Below are positions 1-6,210 of a stretch of DNA of 6,541 nt, one piece after another; within the stretch, counting starts at the first letter, position 1, and each line of letters begins with the position of its first letter. This DNA is from Lachnospiraceae bacterium UBA938. GTDB lineage: Bacteria > Bacillota > Clostridia > Lachnospirales > Lachnospiraceae. The DNA lies in contig DBDG01000016.1 in assembly GCA_002293475.1 (NCBI GenBank), positions 1-6,541 of the forward strand, read 5' to 3'. The position numbers and the translations under genes were made by a program. The notes under the pieces are model-generated. The model saw nothing but the letters and a program-made list of their open reading frames with translations, was not told the DNA's origin and made no database searches.

Positions 1-2722
1 CGGTGCTGATCTGCCGGTGGATATTCCCGTGGGCGTCCTGCATGTCGATGTCTACATAAGAAAGGTCTATGGAAAGGATGCCGGCTGCTTCCAAGCCGGC
101 CAGCTCAGCCGCCGCCGAGCGGCCGTTGCTGTCGGCGTCTGTCCAGAGGAGCAGCGTGCCGAAGAGGTCGTCCTGGGCGTCGAAGACGCTGTCGCCGTTA
201 CTGTCAAGGTCCTTGAGGGCTTCAAAGCCGTTGGCGGCCGGCTGCCCGTCCTGCAGCAGGGTATTGTTGCCGAACAGCTCCTGCCCGCTGCTGATCTGGC
301 CGTCGCCGTCCAGATCGCGCGCCAGGATGCCTTCGCTAGGCCCAGCCCAGCCGGTCAGGGTCATGAAGGAGCCGCCTTGATGGTTGAAATAGACGCCCTG
401 GCTGATGGGGAGGGTCTCAATACCGTTCCCGTCCATGTCGATGAGCAGCGGGGACGAGGTATCTCTGGCGATGCCGAGGCTGTCCTTGCCGTAGGCGACA
501 GCATTGCCCATGCTGGCATCGGTAATCTCCTTGAATATGTTGGTGGACCAGTCCATCCGCACCGACTCGGAAAAAGCCGAATAGCCTTCCGCGGTTATGG
601 AACGGACTTTGTAGTAATAATCAGCATTGTCGTCCCAGCTGCCCACAGTTTCCGTGAACTGCCGGTTCTGGTCGGAGGTGCCGCTGACCCGGGTGTACGG
701 CCCGCCCCATTCATCGGCCCGGTAGATTTCATACCCTGTCACGTCGCCGGTGTTGCTGCCGGTGATTTCCCATTTGATAGTGAAGGTATTTTCAACAAAA
801 TCAAAGCCGTAAGGCCTAGCCCTGGCTTCCGTGATCCGCGGTATGGGGACAGAAGACAGGCTGACAGCCGCGGCGGCATCCGCAAGATAATAGTCGTATT
901 CATAGATTCTCATGTCCGTGCTCGGCCGGTTCTCCACTACTTCGGTGGTGGCCGAATCCATGATGACGTTCCTTACTTCCGGCCCGGTCAGATCCGGATT
1001 GGCGCTCCACACCAAGGCGGCGACCCCGGTGACATGCGGGGCGGCCATGGAGGTTCCGTCCATCATGAAATAAAAATCATCGCCGTAAGTAGGATTCGTG
1101 ACATCTTCTCCCTCCTCATTAACGTAGGGATAATAGGAAGCCGCCGTAGTGCTGAAGATCCGCACGCCGGGGGCCGTTACGTCGATCTGGTCGCCATAGT
1201 TCGTAAAGGAGGCCATGGTATAGTCTGCGGGATTCCCCTTCTCATAAGGCAGATCCACCGCTTCGTAAGGCGGGGCCGCCGCTCCTACGACTATAGCACG
1301 GGAGCGTATGCCAACATCTTCCGTAGCGGCAAAGGCCGTGGCGGAGTTGCTTTGAAAAGCATTGCCGGCGGAAGTGACGATCAGGAAGTCGTGCCCCTCT
1401 TCCCTTAAGGAATTGAGTTCTACATCATAAGCCGTTGTATCCATTACGAAGTTACTGCCGATACTGATATTGATTACGCGTACGCCTTGCTTAACGAGCC
1501 ATCTTATTCCCGTTATAATCTTTTCATCATCTAAGATTCCTTCCGGTGCCGCGTCGGCACCATACATCATACCTGGGGCAAGATCCACCACTCCGGCGGT
1601 TCCCAGTTCATTATTATGGACCGCGGCAATCGTTCCCATAACGTGGGTACCGTGTATCTGTTTAAAGTTTTCTTGGTCTGACTCTTCATCAGTTTCAAAC
1701 CGTAGCTGTATATTCAGATCCTGTAAATCTTCGTGATTGATATGGAAATTATCGTCTACTACGCCAATTTTTACATTGTCAACTTTACCCGGCAGCAGAC
1801 TCCATGCTGCCGGGGCATTGATGGCATCAAGACCCCACTGGCGGTAAGGCAGCTGCCATTTGATATACATCTGCGAACTATATAAACCCTCACCGGCATA
1901 CTGCATATATTCATTTAGGTAATTCTCGTCATTGCGGACAGGTACCTCGCTCCACCAAGGGTCGTCGGTGCTGTTAAGCGTCAGTCCGCCCGCATAATGG
2001 AGTTTGACAAGGGCGATCTTATCGTCGTAATCCGCTTCCAGCTGCCGGCACATAGCTTCCAGCTCTTCTTCCGTGCTTTCCGCCACTTCGACGTAATACC
2101 GGTTCATGTCGGGTATGTCACCGATGACCTCACCGCCGATGCCTTCGATCATTCCCATTACTTCTTCATCAGGGATATCATATTTGGTGACAATGACCAG
2201 CTGGTTATTAAGGTACATCATGTCCTCTCCCCGGCTCGAAGGGCGCAGCTTGCTCTCGTCCAGCGCCGGGCTGTCCTTATCTTCATGATAGGGCTGGTTC
2301 ACGGCAGCAAACTCGGCTGTCCTCCCCTCCGTATCCTCCACATAGAACACAATGCTGTTTTTATCATAGGTCAGTGATACGGTGCCTCCGCTTAGTTTTT
2401 CCTCCGGATCGCCGTAGGTATATAAGCTTCTTTCAATATCGCCGTTGATCATATAGTAAATCCTGCTGACCGCCGCGTCCCTGCCCGGCGTCACCTGATA
2501 GGCAATGTCGAAATTCCCTTCCTCGACCTCCCCGTCCGGGATATCCGTCAAGACGGTAATGGACGGCTCCTCTGGGCCGTCTTCAGCATGATAGGCCGCT
2601 ACGTTTTCGCCTGGATCGGAAAACCGCTCATTCCCGCCCTGGGTATTTCCCGGATACAGGGCAATGCCTGCGGTCAGGATGCCGATCAAAATGACGGCGG
2701 CGATGATTCCCTTCTTTTTCAT
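1..2722 (-). CDS. Secreted multidomain subtilisin-like (S8) serine protease, 3' end outside window
   Basis: Predicted exported serine endopeptidase. I translated 907 codons from the ATG at 2722 to the left edge with no stop, so the C-terminus is missing. The start has a strong AGGAGGGA site at 2731-2738, 8 nt upstream. Domains in order: signal peptide or anchor (MKKK then a hydrophobic stretch, residues 5-22, no clear AxA cleavage site); Ig-like beta-sandwich, about 52-142; propeptide-like segment, about 173-245; S8 catalytic domain, about 290-600; fibronectin-III-like domain, about 628-722; Asp-rich calcium-binding module from about 757. The catalytic triad is complete: D323 (IGVVDDN), H357 (HGTHVMGTIAA), S558 (GTSMAAPHVTG), with oxyanion Asn N454 (SAGN) and the VINISIGS strand. 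It is transcribed away from the PTS operon and has no visible link to it. The S8 assignment is near certain; the substrate is unknown. Confidence 0.96.
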   Translation of the reverse strand, partial: MKKKGIIAAVILIGILTAGIALYPGNTQGGNERFSDPGENVAAYHAEDGPEEPSITVLTDIPDGEVEEGNFDIAYQVTPGRDAAVSRIYYMINGDIERSLYTYGDPEEKLSGGTVSLTYDKNSIVFYVEDTEGRTAEFAAVNQPYHEDKDSPALDESKLRPSSRGEDMMYLNNQLVIVTKYDIPDEEVMGMIEGIGGEVIGDIPDMNRYYVEVAESTEEELEAMCRQLEADYDDKIALVKLHYAGGLTLNSTDDPWWSEVPVRNDENYLNEYMQYAGEGLYSSQMYIKWQLPYRQWGLDAINAPAAWSLLPGKVDNVKIGVVDDNFHINHEDLQDLNIQLRFETDEESDQENFKQIHGTHVMGTIAAVHNNELGTAGVVDLAPGMMYGADAAPEGILDDEKIITGIRWLVKQGVRVINISIGSNFVMDTTAYDVELNSLREEGHDFLIVTSAGNAFQSNSATAFAATEDVGIRSRAIVVGAAAPPYEAVDLPYEKGNPADYTMASFTNYGDQIDVTAPGVRIFSTTAASYYPYVNEEGEDVTNPTYGDDFYFMMDGTSMAAPHVTGVAALVWSANPDLTGPEVRNVIMDSATTEVVENRPSTDMRIYEYDYYLADAAAAVSLSSVPIPRITEARARPYGFDFVENTFTIKWEITGSNTGDVTGYEIYRADEWGGPYTRVSGTSDQNRQFTETVGSWDDNADYYYKVRSITAEGYSAFSESVRMDWSTNIFKEITDASMGNAVAYGKDSLGIARDTSSPLLIDMDGNGIETLPISQGVYFNHQGGSFMTLTGWAGPSEGILARDLDGDGQISSGQELFGNNTLLQDGQPAANGFEALKDLDSNGDSVFDAQDDLFGTLLLWTDADSNGRSAAAELAGLEAAGILSIDLSYVDIDMQDAHGNIHRQIST
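104..439 (-). other. Asp-rich calcium-binding module of the S8 protease (dockerin/EF-hand-like loops)
   Basis: Within the protease, residues 762-873 hold four Asp/Asn-rich loops: D762-M-D-G-N-G-I-E, D803-L-D-G-D-G-Q-I-S-S-G-Q-E, D840-S-N-G-D-S-V-F-D-A-Q-D and D862-A-D-S-N-G-R-S-A-A-A-E. The last two have the canonical 12-residue EF-loop spacing of acidic ligands; the second is one residue longer. The order PLLIDMDGNG, then TGW-GP, then ARDLDGDG, then QELFG, then ALKDLDSNGD resembles a module I know from RTX-like and other secreted calcium-binding proteins. A role in calcium-dependent folding or surface attachment is inferred. Confidence 0.75.
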
Positions 2723-2798
2723 ATGTACCTTCCCTCCTAGTTATATTTAATCTAAAAATATTAGCACAAAATATTTATGATTTCTATATACATCCCAA

Positions 2799-2827
2799 AA
2801 TAGACATTTTAAATCCAAAAATTGCAA
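2799..2827 (-). promoter_or_regulatory. Weak candidate promoter for the S8 protease
   Basis: On the minus strand, TTGCAA (2827-2822) and TCTATT (2804-2799) are separated by exactly 17 nt, each matching 4 of 6 bases of the sigma-A consensus. A start about 7 nt downstream would give a leader of roughly 70 nt ahead of the ATG at 2722. The region is so AT-rich that chance matches are likely, and another TATATA lies nearby. Confidence 0.3.
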
Positions 2828-2920
2828 ATGATATATAAAAAAATAGCATAATTCTTTGATTTATCGTAGACTTCTTCCGCCGCATTGTTCCAAAATGGAT
2901 AATTGGCAATCAAAATTATA

Positions 2921-2949
2921 TTGACATTAGTTCTTGATATTGATAACAT
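2921..2949 (+). promoter_or_regulatory. Sigma-A type promoter of the antiterminator-PTS operon
   Basis: A perfect -35 box TTGACA (2921-2926) is followed after 17 nt by TAACAT (2944-2949), a 4-of-6 match to TATAAT. Transcription should start near 2956, which places the RAT about 43 nt into the RNA, as expected for an antitermination-controlled leader. No clear CcpA (cre) operator overlaps it. Confidence 0.72.
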
Positions 2950-2998
2950 GAATATAGCGGAACCGTTGTGGTTGTTTCCAGCACAATAATACACGGAT

Positions 2999-3025
2999 GG
3001 ATTGTTACTGTACGCAGGCAAAACC
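2999..3025 (+). promoter_or_regulatory. Ribonucleic antiterminator (RAT), LicT/BglG type
   Basis: The sequence reads GGATTGTTACTG, then TACG, then CAGGCAAAACC. Both flanks are exact matches to the conserved halves of RATs bound by LicT and BglG as I remember them. Bound by a dimer of the antiterminator RNA-binding domain, this hairpin would exclude the terminator downstream, because the two share 3020-3025. The apical part is 2 nt shorter than the usual 29-nt element: the CTG/CAG stem closes directly on a UACG loop. The protein encoded 93 nt downstream has the matching RNA-binding domain, so autoregulation is the natural reading. Confidence 0.93.
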
Positions 3026-3070
3026 AGATTTAAATTTTCAGCTTATTGAAGATTTTAAATGTGGTTTTTT
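3020..3070 (+). terminator. Intrinsic terminator overlapping the RAT (leader attenuator)
   Basis: The left arm AAAACCAGATTTAAA (3020-3034) pairs with TTTAAATGTGGTTTT (3054-3068) over 15 positions with a single G-G mismatch. The stem continues inward with TTTTCA/TGAAGA (one G-U pair, one bulged T at 3053) to a 6-nt loop at 3041-3046. It ends in a run of six T (3065-3070). The first six bases of the left arm are also the last six of the RAT, so the two structures are mutually exclusive. Confidence 0.92.
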
Positions 3071-3117
3071 AGATTTCAAGACAATAGTGCTGTTTATAAT
3101 GCAGAGGGTATTTACCG

Positions 3118-3981
3118 ATGGCGAAACAAACTAACCCGTATGAAAAATCAGTAATAATAATTGATAAAATCATTAACAACAATATTATTTCGTCCCTGAC
3201 GCCGGAGGGCGGGGAAACCATTATTATGGGACGCGGCATCGGGTTTGGCAAAAGAGCCGGCAGCTTGGTAGATAACCGGCGGATTGAGAAGATTTTTAAG
3301 TTGGACAGCCAGGATAGCGTGGAGCGATTCAAAGAGCTGCTGTCCTCCCTCCCGTTAGAGTATATCCAGGTGTCCAATGATATTGTCGCCTATGCTAAGG
3401 AAATCATGGATATCGAGCTGAACCAGAATGTGTACATTACGATGACGGATCATATCAGTTTTGCGATAGACAGGCATAAGCAAGGGATGGATTTTGCCAA
3501 TGCCCTGCATGAAGAGGTCAAGCTTTTCTATCCCCATGAATATGCAGTGGGCAGGCATGCCCTGTACCTGATCAGGTCAAGGATCGGGGTCAGTCTTCCG
3601 GAGGATGAAGCGGCTTCGATTGCCCTGCATCTGGTCAATGCCGAATTCAGCACTTCGATCAGCAAGACCTTTACCATGACTAAGATGATCCGTGAAATCA
3701 TGGAGATTATCGAACAGGAGATTACGCCGGCAAACATGAGCGCCTATGAACGTGACCGGCTGATCATCAACCTGAAGCATCTGGGCAACCGGCTGTTATC
3801 GCCTGATTCGGGAAAAAGCGGCAAAGACAGCGAGCTGCATGATTTTGTCAGCAATAATTATGGGCGGGATTTTGAACTGATCAAGGAAATCAACAGTCAT
3901 ATCAAAGAGCATTATGGCTGCAGCATGACAGAAGAAGAACAAATTGATCTAACTTTAAGTGTCAAACGGATCAGAAATTAA
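3118..3981 (+). CDS. licT: LicT/BglG-family transcription antiterminator with two PRDs
   Basis: RNA-binding antiterminator, 287 residues, expected to bind the RAT upstream and prevent termination of its own operon. The CAT RNA-binding domain spans about 13-67. It keeps the residues matching LicT contacts N10, R27 and F31, as N22 (INNN), R39 (MGRG) and F43. PRD1 (about 75-178) keeps both phosphorylatable histidines, H112 (TDHISFAI) and H171 (IALHLVNAE). PRD2 (about 180-287) does not: LicT H207 and H269 align with N218 (IINLKH) and S281 (LTLSVKR). A 12-residue N-terminal extension precedes the point where LicT begins. No later ATG, GTG or TTG could give the shorter form; the start has AGAGGG at 3103-3108, 9 nt upstream. 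It is the first gene of the operon, 44 nt before crr. The symbol is given at family level; the regulated sugar is not shown, and GlcT-like is the main alternative. Confidence 0.93.
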   Translation: MAKQTNPYEKSVIIIDKIINNNIISSLTPEGGETIIMGRGIGFGKRAGSLVDNRRIEKIFKLDSQDSVERFKELLSSLPLEYIQVSNDIVAYAKEIMDIELNQNVYITMTDHISFAIDRHKQGMDFANALHEEVKLFYPHEYAVGRHALYLIRSRIGVSLPEDEAASIALHLVNAEFSTSISKTFTMTKMIREIMEIIEQEITPANMSAYERDRLIINLKHLGNRLLSPDSGKSGKDSELHDFVSNNYGRDFELIKEINSHIKEHYGCSMTEEEQIDLTLSVKRIRN

Positions 3982-3991
3982 AACTGATCTG
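3967..3991 (+). other. Hairpin across the antiterminator stop codon
   Basis: CGGATCAG (3967-3974) pairs with CTGATCTG (3984-3991) over 8 bp including one G-U, with a 9-nt A/T loop that contains the TAA stop (3979-3981). No T-run follows, so it is not an intrinsic terminator. It may protect the message or separate expression of the regulator from crr; this is inferred from structure only. Confidence 0.45.
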
Positions 3992-4025
3992 CTATTAAAA
4001 TAATGAAAGCGAAAGGGATCATAAG

Positions 4026-4511
4026 ATGGGCTTATTAGATGGATTATTTAAGAAAAACGATTGGTCCGTGTATGCACCGGTGAAGGGCAGGTGCGTGGAT
4101 ATCACGGAGGTCAGCGATCCGGTCTTCAGCGATGAAATACTGGGGAAGGGCGTGGCCATCATACCTGACGAAGGAACGGTATATGCGCCGGCCGACGGTG
4201 TCATCACCACAGCTTTCCCGACCGGCCATGCGGTGGCAATTACGACCGTCAAGGATGTGGAAGTGCTGATCCATGTGGGACTAGATACCGTAAACCTGAA
4301 CGGGAAGCATTTTGAGGTTTTCGTGCAGTCGGGTCAGCGGGTCAGGAAGGGCGACAAGCTGCTGCACGCCGACCTAGAGCAGATCAAGGCGGACGGCTAT
4401 GATACCATAACACCCGTTGTTATATGCAATTCAGCTGACTTTTCCAAGATCACCTGTCTGACTGGCCAGGATACGGAAGCCGGCACGGAGATCATCCAGA
4501 TCGAAAAATAA
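4026..4511 (+). CDS. crr: PTS glucose-type EIIA component (EIIA-Glc), stand-alone
   Basis: Cytosolic phosphocarrier of 161 residues. In this family it takes phosphate from HPr-His15 and passes it to the EIIB domain of glucose-superfamily permeases. The whole protein is one EIIA-Glc beta-sandwich domain. The active-site pair is present: H68 (PTGHAVAI), matching E. coli H75, and the phosphorylated H83 (VLIHVGLDTVNL), matching E. coli H90. It also has the YAPVKG start, GKGVAIIP, the VYAPADGVI strand, and GQRVRKGDKLL. The first residues, MGLLDGLFKK, look like a short amphipathic N-terminus, as in E. coli Crr. Length is close to E. coli (169). AAAGGG lies about 8 nt before the ATG. In many Bacillota this domain is fused to the permease; here it is free, so it could serve several EIICB permeases encoded elsewhere. 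Confidence 0.95.
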   Translation: MGLLDGLFKKNDWSVYAPVKGRCVDITEVSDPVFSDEILGKGVAIIPDEGTVYAPADGVITTAFPTGHAVAITTVKDVEVLIHVGLDTVNLNGKHFEVFVQSGQRVRKGDKLLHADLEQIKADGYDTITPVVICNSADFSKITCLTGQDTEAGTEIIQIEK

Positions 4512-4526
4512 CAAGCTGCATGACAA

Positions 4527-4543
4527 GCATGCCCGGAGCATGC
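4527..4543 (+). other. Small GCATGC hairpin just before the ptsI ribosome binding site
   Basis: Two GCATGC copies (4527-4532 and 4538-4543) flank CCGGA, giving a 6-bp stem with a 5-nt loop; a third GCATG lies at 4518-4522. The hairpin ends 4 nt before AGGAG (4548-4552) and buries the upstream in-frame ATG at 4540. It could tune ptsI translation or RNA processing. It has no T-run, so it is not a terminator. Confidence 0.45.
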
Positions 4544-4547
4544 GGAT

Positions 4548-4552
4548 AGGAG
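4548..4552 (+). promoter_or_regulatory. Ribosome binding site that decides the ptsI start
   Basis: AGGAG lies 5 nt upstream of the ATG at 4558, good spacing. The alternative in-frame ATG at 4540 has GGAG only 1 nt away and sits in a hairpin. The protein from 4558 (MERYSGKSVLKGIAVGR) also begins where enzyme I proteins normally do. Confidence 0.75.
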
Positions 4553-4557
4553 CTAAA

Positions 4558-6174
4558 ATGGAACGATATAGCGGGAAAAGTGTACTGAAAGGAATCGCGG
4601 TAGGCCGGGTCTGCTTTTACCGGAAGCAGGAGTATGTCCCCCGGAAAGAAACCGTTCCGGATACCGGGGCGGAGGTTCAGCGTTTCTACGTTGCCAGGCA
4701 GAAAGCGATGCAGAGCCTGGAACAGCTGTATGAACAGGCATTGGCCAGTGTGGGTGAAGAACATGCCTTGATCTTTGATATCCACCGGATGATGCTGGAG
4801 GATGAAGACTACTTGGATTCCGTTGCCACGATGATTTTAGCCGAAGGCATGAATGCGGAATATGCCGTGACGGCCACGGGGGAGAACTTTGCCGCTGTTT
4901 TTGCCGGGATGGATGACGAGTATATGAAGGCAAGGGCGGCCGATGTTAAGGATGTTTCGTCCCGTGTGGTGCGGCTCCTTGCCGGTATCGGAGAAGACGG
5001 CATCCAGGTCGAGGAGCCGGTGATCCTAGTGGCGGAAGACCTGACGCCCAGTGAGACCGTTAAGCTGGACAAGAGCAAAATACTGGCTTTTGTTACCGTG
5101 AAAGGCTCCACCATTTCCCATACTGCTATTCTGGCAAGAAGCATGAACATACCGGCTCTGGTCAATACCGACATGACCCCGGATGAAAGCATGAATGGTC
5201 GGATGGCGGTGGTAGACGGCTTTACCGGCGAGTTTCTGATTGATCCGGAAGCAGTTGTCCTGACAGCTAAGGTAGAAGCAAAAAACCAGTGGATTGCCGG
5301 ACAGGAAGCGCTGAAGGCCCTGATCGGCATGGAAAACGTGACGACAGACGGCCGGAAGGTCAATCTGTATGCCAACGTAGGGAGCGTAGCCGATGTGGAA
5401 AAAGCCCTCCAAGCGGATGCTGGCGGGATCGGGCTGTTCCGCAGCGAGTTTCTTTATCTGGGCCGGAAGGATTATCCGTCGGAAGAAGAACAGTTTGCCA
5501 GTTATAAACAGGCGGCGGAGCTGATGGGTGGTAAAAGAGTGATTATCCGTACCTTGGATATCGGAGCCGATAAACAAGCCGACTATTTTAAGCTGGCTCC
5601 GGAGGAAAATCCGGCCATGGGCTACCGGGCGATCCGGATCTGCCTAGACAGGAGGGAAGTGTTCAAGACGCAGCTTAGGGCTATTTACCGGGCTTCCGCC
5701 TATGGCTGTGTTGCCGTGATGTTCCCGATGATCATATCAAAAGCGGAAGTCCGGGCGGCTAAAGAAATCGTTGCGGAGGTCAAAGCAGAACTGCGGGAAC
5801 AAGGGACTGCGTTCGCGGACGTGGAGCTGGGTATTATGATTGAAACCCCGGCCGCGGCCCTGATCAGTGATGAACTGGCGCCGGAAGTGGACTTTTTCAG
5901 CATCGGCACCAATGACCTGACCCAGTACACCTTGGCGGTCGACCGGCAGAACCAGCAGCTTGACCATATCTACGATGCTTATCATAAAAGCATTATCCGG
6001 CTGATTCGGATGACGGTTGAGCAAGCCCATAAAGCAGGGATATGGGCAGGCATCTGTGGCGAGCTGGCCGGCGATAGCAGCATGGTACCGGTATTTATGG
6101 AGATGGGGGTTGACGAGCTTTCGGTTTCCCCCGCCAATATCCTGCCGTTACGTAAGCTAATCAGGGAATTATAG
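4558..6174 (+). CDS. ptsI: PTS enzyme I (phosphoenolpyruvate-protein phosphotransferase)
   Basis: Cytosolic first enzyme of the PTS: PEP plus HPr gives pyruvate plus HPr-His-P. It has 538 residues from the chosen ATG, somewhat shorter than the usual 570 or so. Residues 1-140 form the N-terminal and helical HPr-binding region (KGIAVGR, and HALIFDIHRMMLEDEDY). The phosphorylated histidine is H188, in GSTISHTAILARSMNIPAL; this differs from the common GG(R/K)TSH by Ile at -2. The C-terminal PEP-binding barrel has R295 (GLFRSEFLY), R331 (RTLDIGADK), the Mg ligands E429 (GIMIETPAAA) and D453 (SIGTNDLTQYT), and the acid-base Cys C500 (GICGELAGD). It follows crr by 46 nt and precedes ptsH by 36 nt. 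PEP synthase and PPDK share the barrel, but length, domain order and neighbours exclude them. Confidence 0.97.
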   Translation: MERYSGKSVLKGIAVGRVCFYRKQEYVPRKETVPDTGAEVQRFYVARQKAMQSLEQLYEQALASVGEEHALIFDIHRMMLEDEDYLDSVATMILAEGMNAEYAVTATGENFAAVFAGMDDEYMKARAADVKDVSSRVVRLLAGIGEDGIQVEEPVILVAEDLTPSETVKLDKSKILAFVTVKGSTISHTAILARSMNIPALVNTDMTPDESMNGRMAVVDGFTGEFLIDPEAVVLTAKVEAKNQWIAGQEALKALIGMENVTTDGRKVNLYANVGSVADVEKALQADAGGIGLFRSEFLYLGRKDYPSEEEQFASYKQAAELMGGKRVIIRTLDIGADKQADYFKLAPEENPAMGYRAIRICLDRREVFKTQLRAIYRASAYGCVAVMFPMIISKAEVRAAKEIVAEVKAELREQGTAFADVELGIMIETPAAALISDELAPEVDFFSIGTNDLTQYTLAVDRQNQQLDHIYDAYHKSIIRLIRMTVEQAHKAGIWAGICGELAGDSSMVPVFMEMGVDELSVSPANILPLRKLIREL

Positions 6175-6210
6175 ATATTATCGACATAAAAGCATAAGAA
6201 AGGAGCAAGA

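Larger units (their letters stand above)
2723..3117. other. AT-rich divergent regulatory spacer between protease and PTS operon
   Basis: This 395-bp spacer is much richer in A+T than the flanking genes. The right-hand part holds the operon promoter, RAT and terminator, listed separately. The left-hand part should hold the protease promoter, of which only a weak candidate is visible. No convincing gene lies here: open frames are short, biased to AT-rich residues, and one of them crosses the RAT. I found no tRNA, CRISPR array or insertion sequence. Confidence 0.8.

Noticed and set aside
17..1408. Long plus-strand open frame of 463 codons opposite the protease gene
   Set aside because: It is in codon register with the minus-strand S8 gene, whose translation shows a full catalytic triad and domain order. 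The plus-strand product has no recognisable motif and arises from codon bias on the true strand.
2958..2965. CGG-AA-CCG inverted repeat near the expected transcription start, as a possible operator or cre site
   Set aside because: The arms are only 3 bp and it does not fit the CcpA cre consensus, so it is too weak to call.
2809..3021. Minus-strand 70-codon open frame in the AT-rich spacer
   Set aside because: It overlaps the RAT and the operon promoter, has AT-driven composition, and has no convincing ribosome binding site or family resemblance.
3118..3981. Assignment of the antiterminator specifically as GlcT
   Set aside because: GFGK is GlcT-like, but the RAT halves (GGATTGTTACTG and CAGGCAAAACC) and the PRD1 sequence are closer to LicT than to the GlcT target as I remember it. 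Kept as an alternative only.
4540..4557. Upstream ATG as the start of enzyme I (544 residues)
   Set aside because: Its only Shine-Dalgarno-like GGAG is 1 nt away and the codon sits in a hairpin. The ATG at 4558 has AGGAG at good spacing and matches the family N-terminus.
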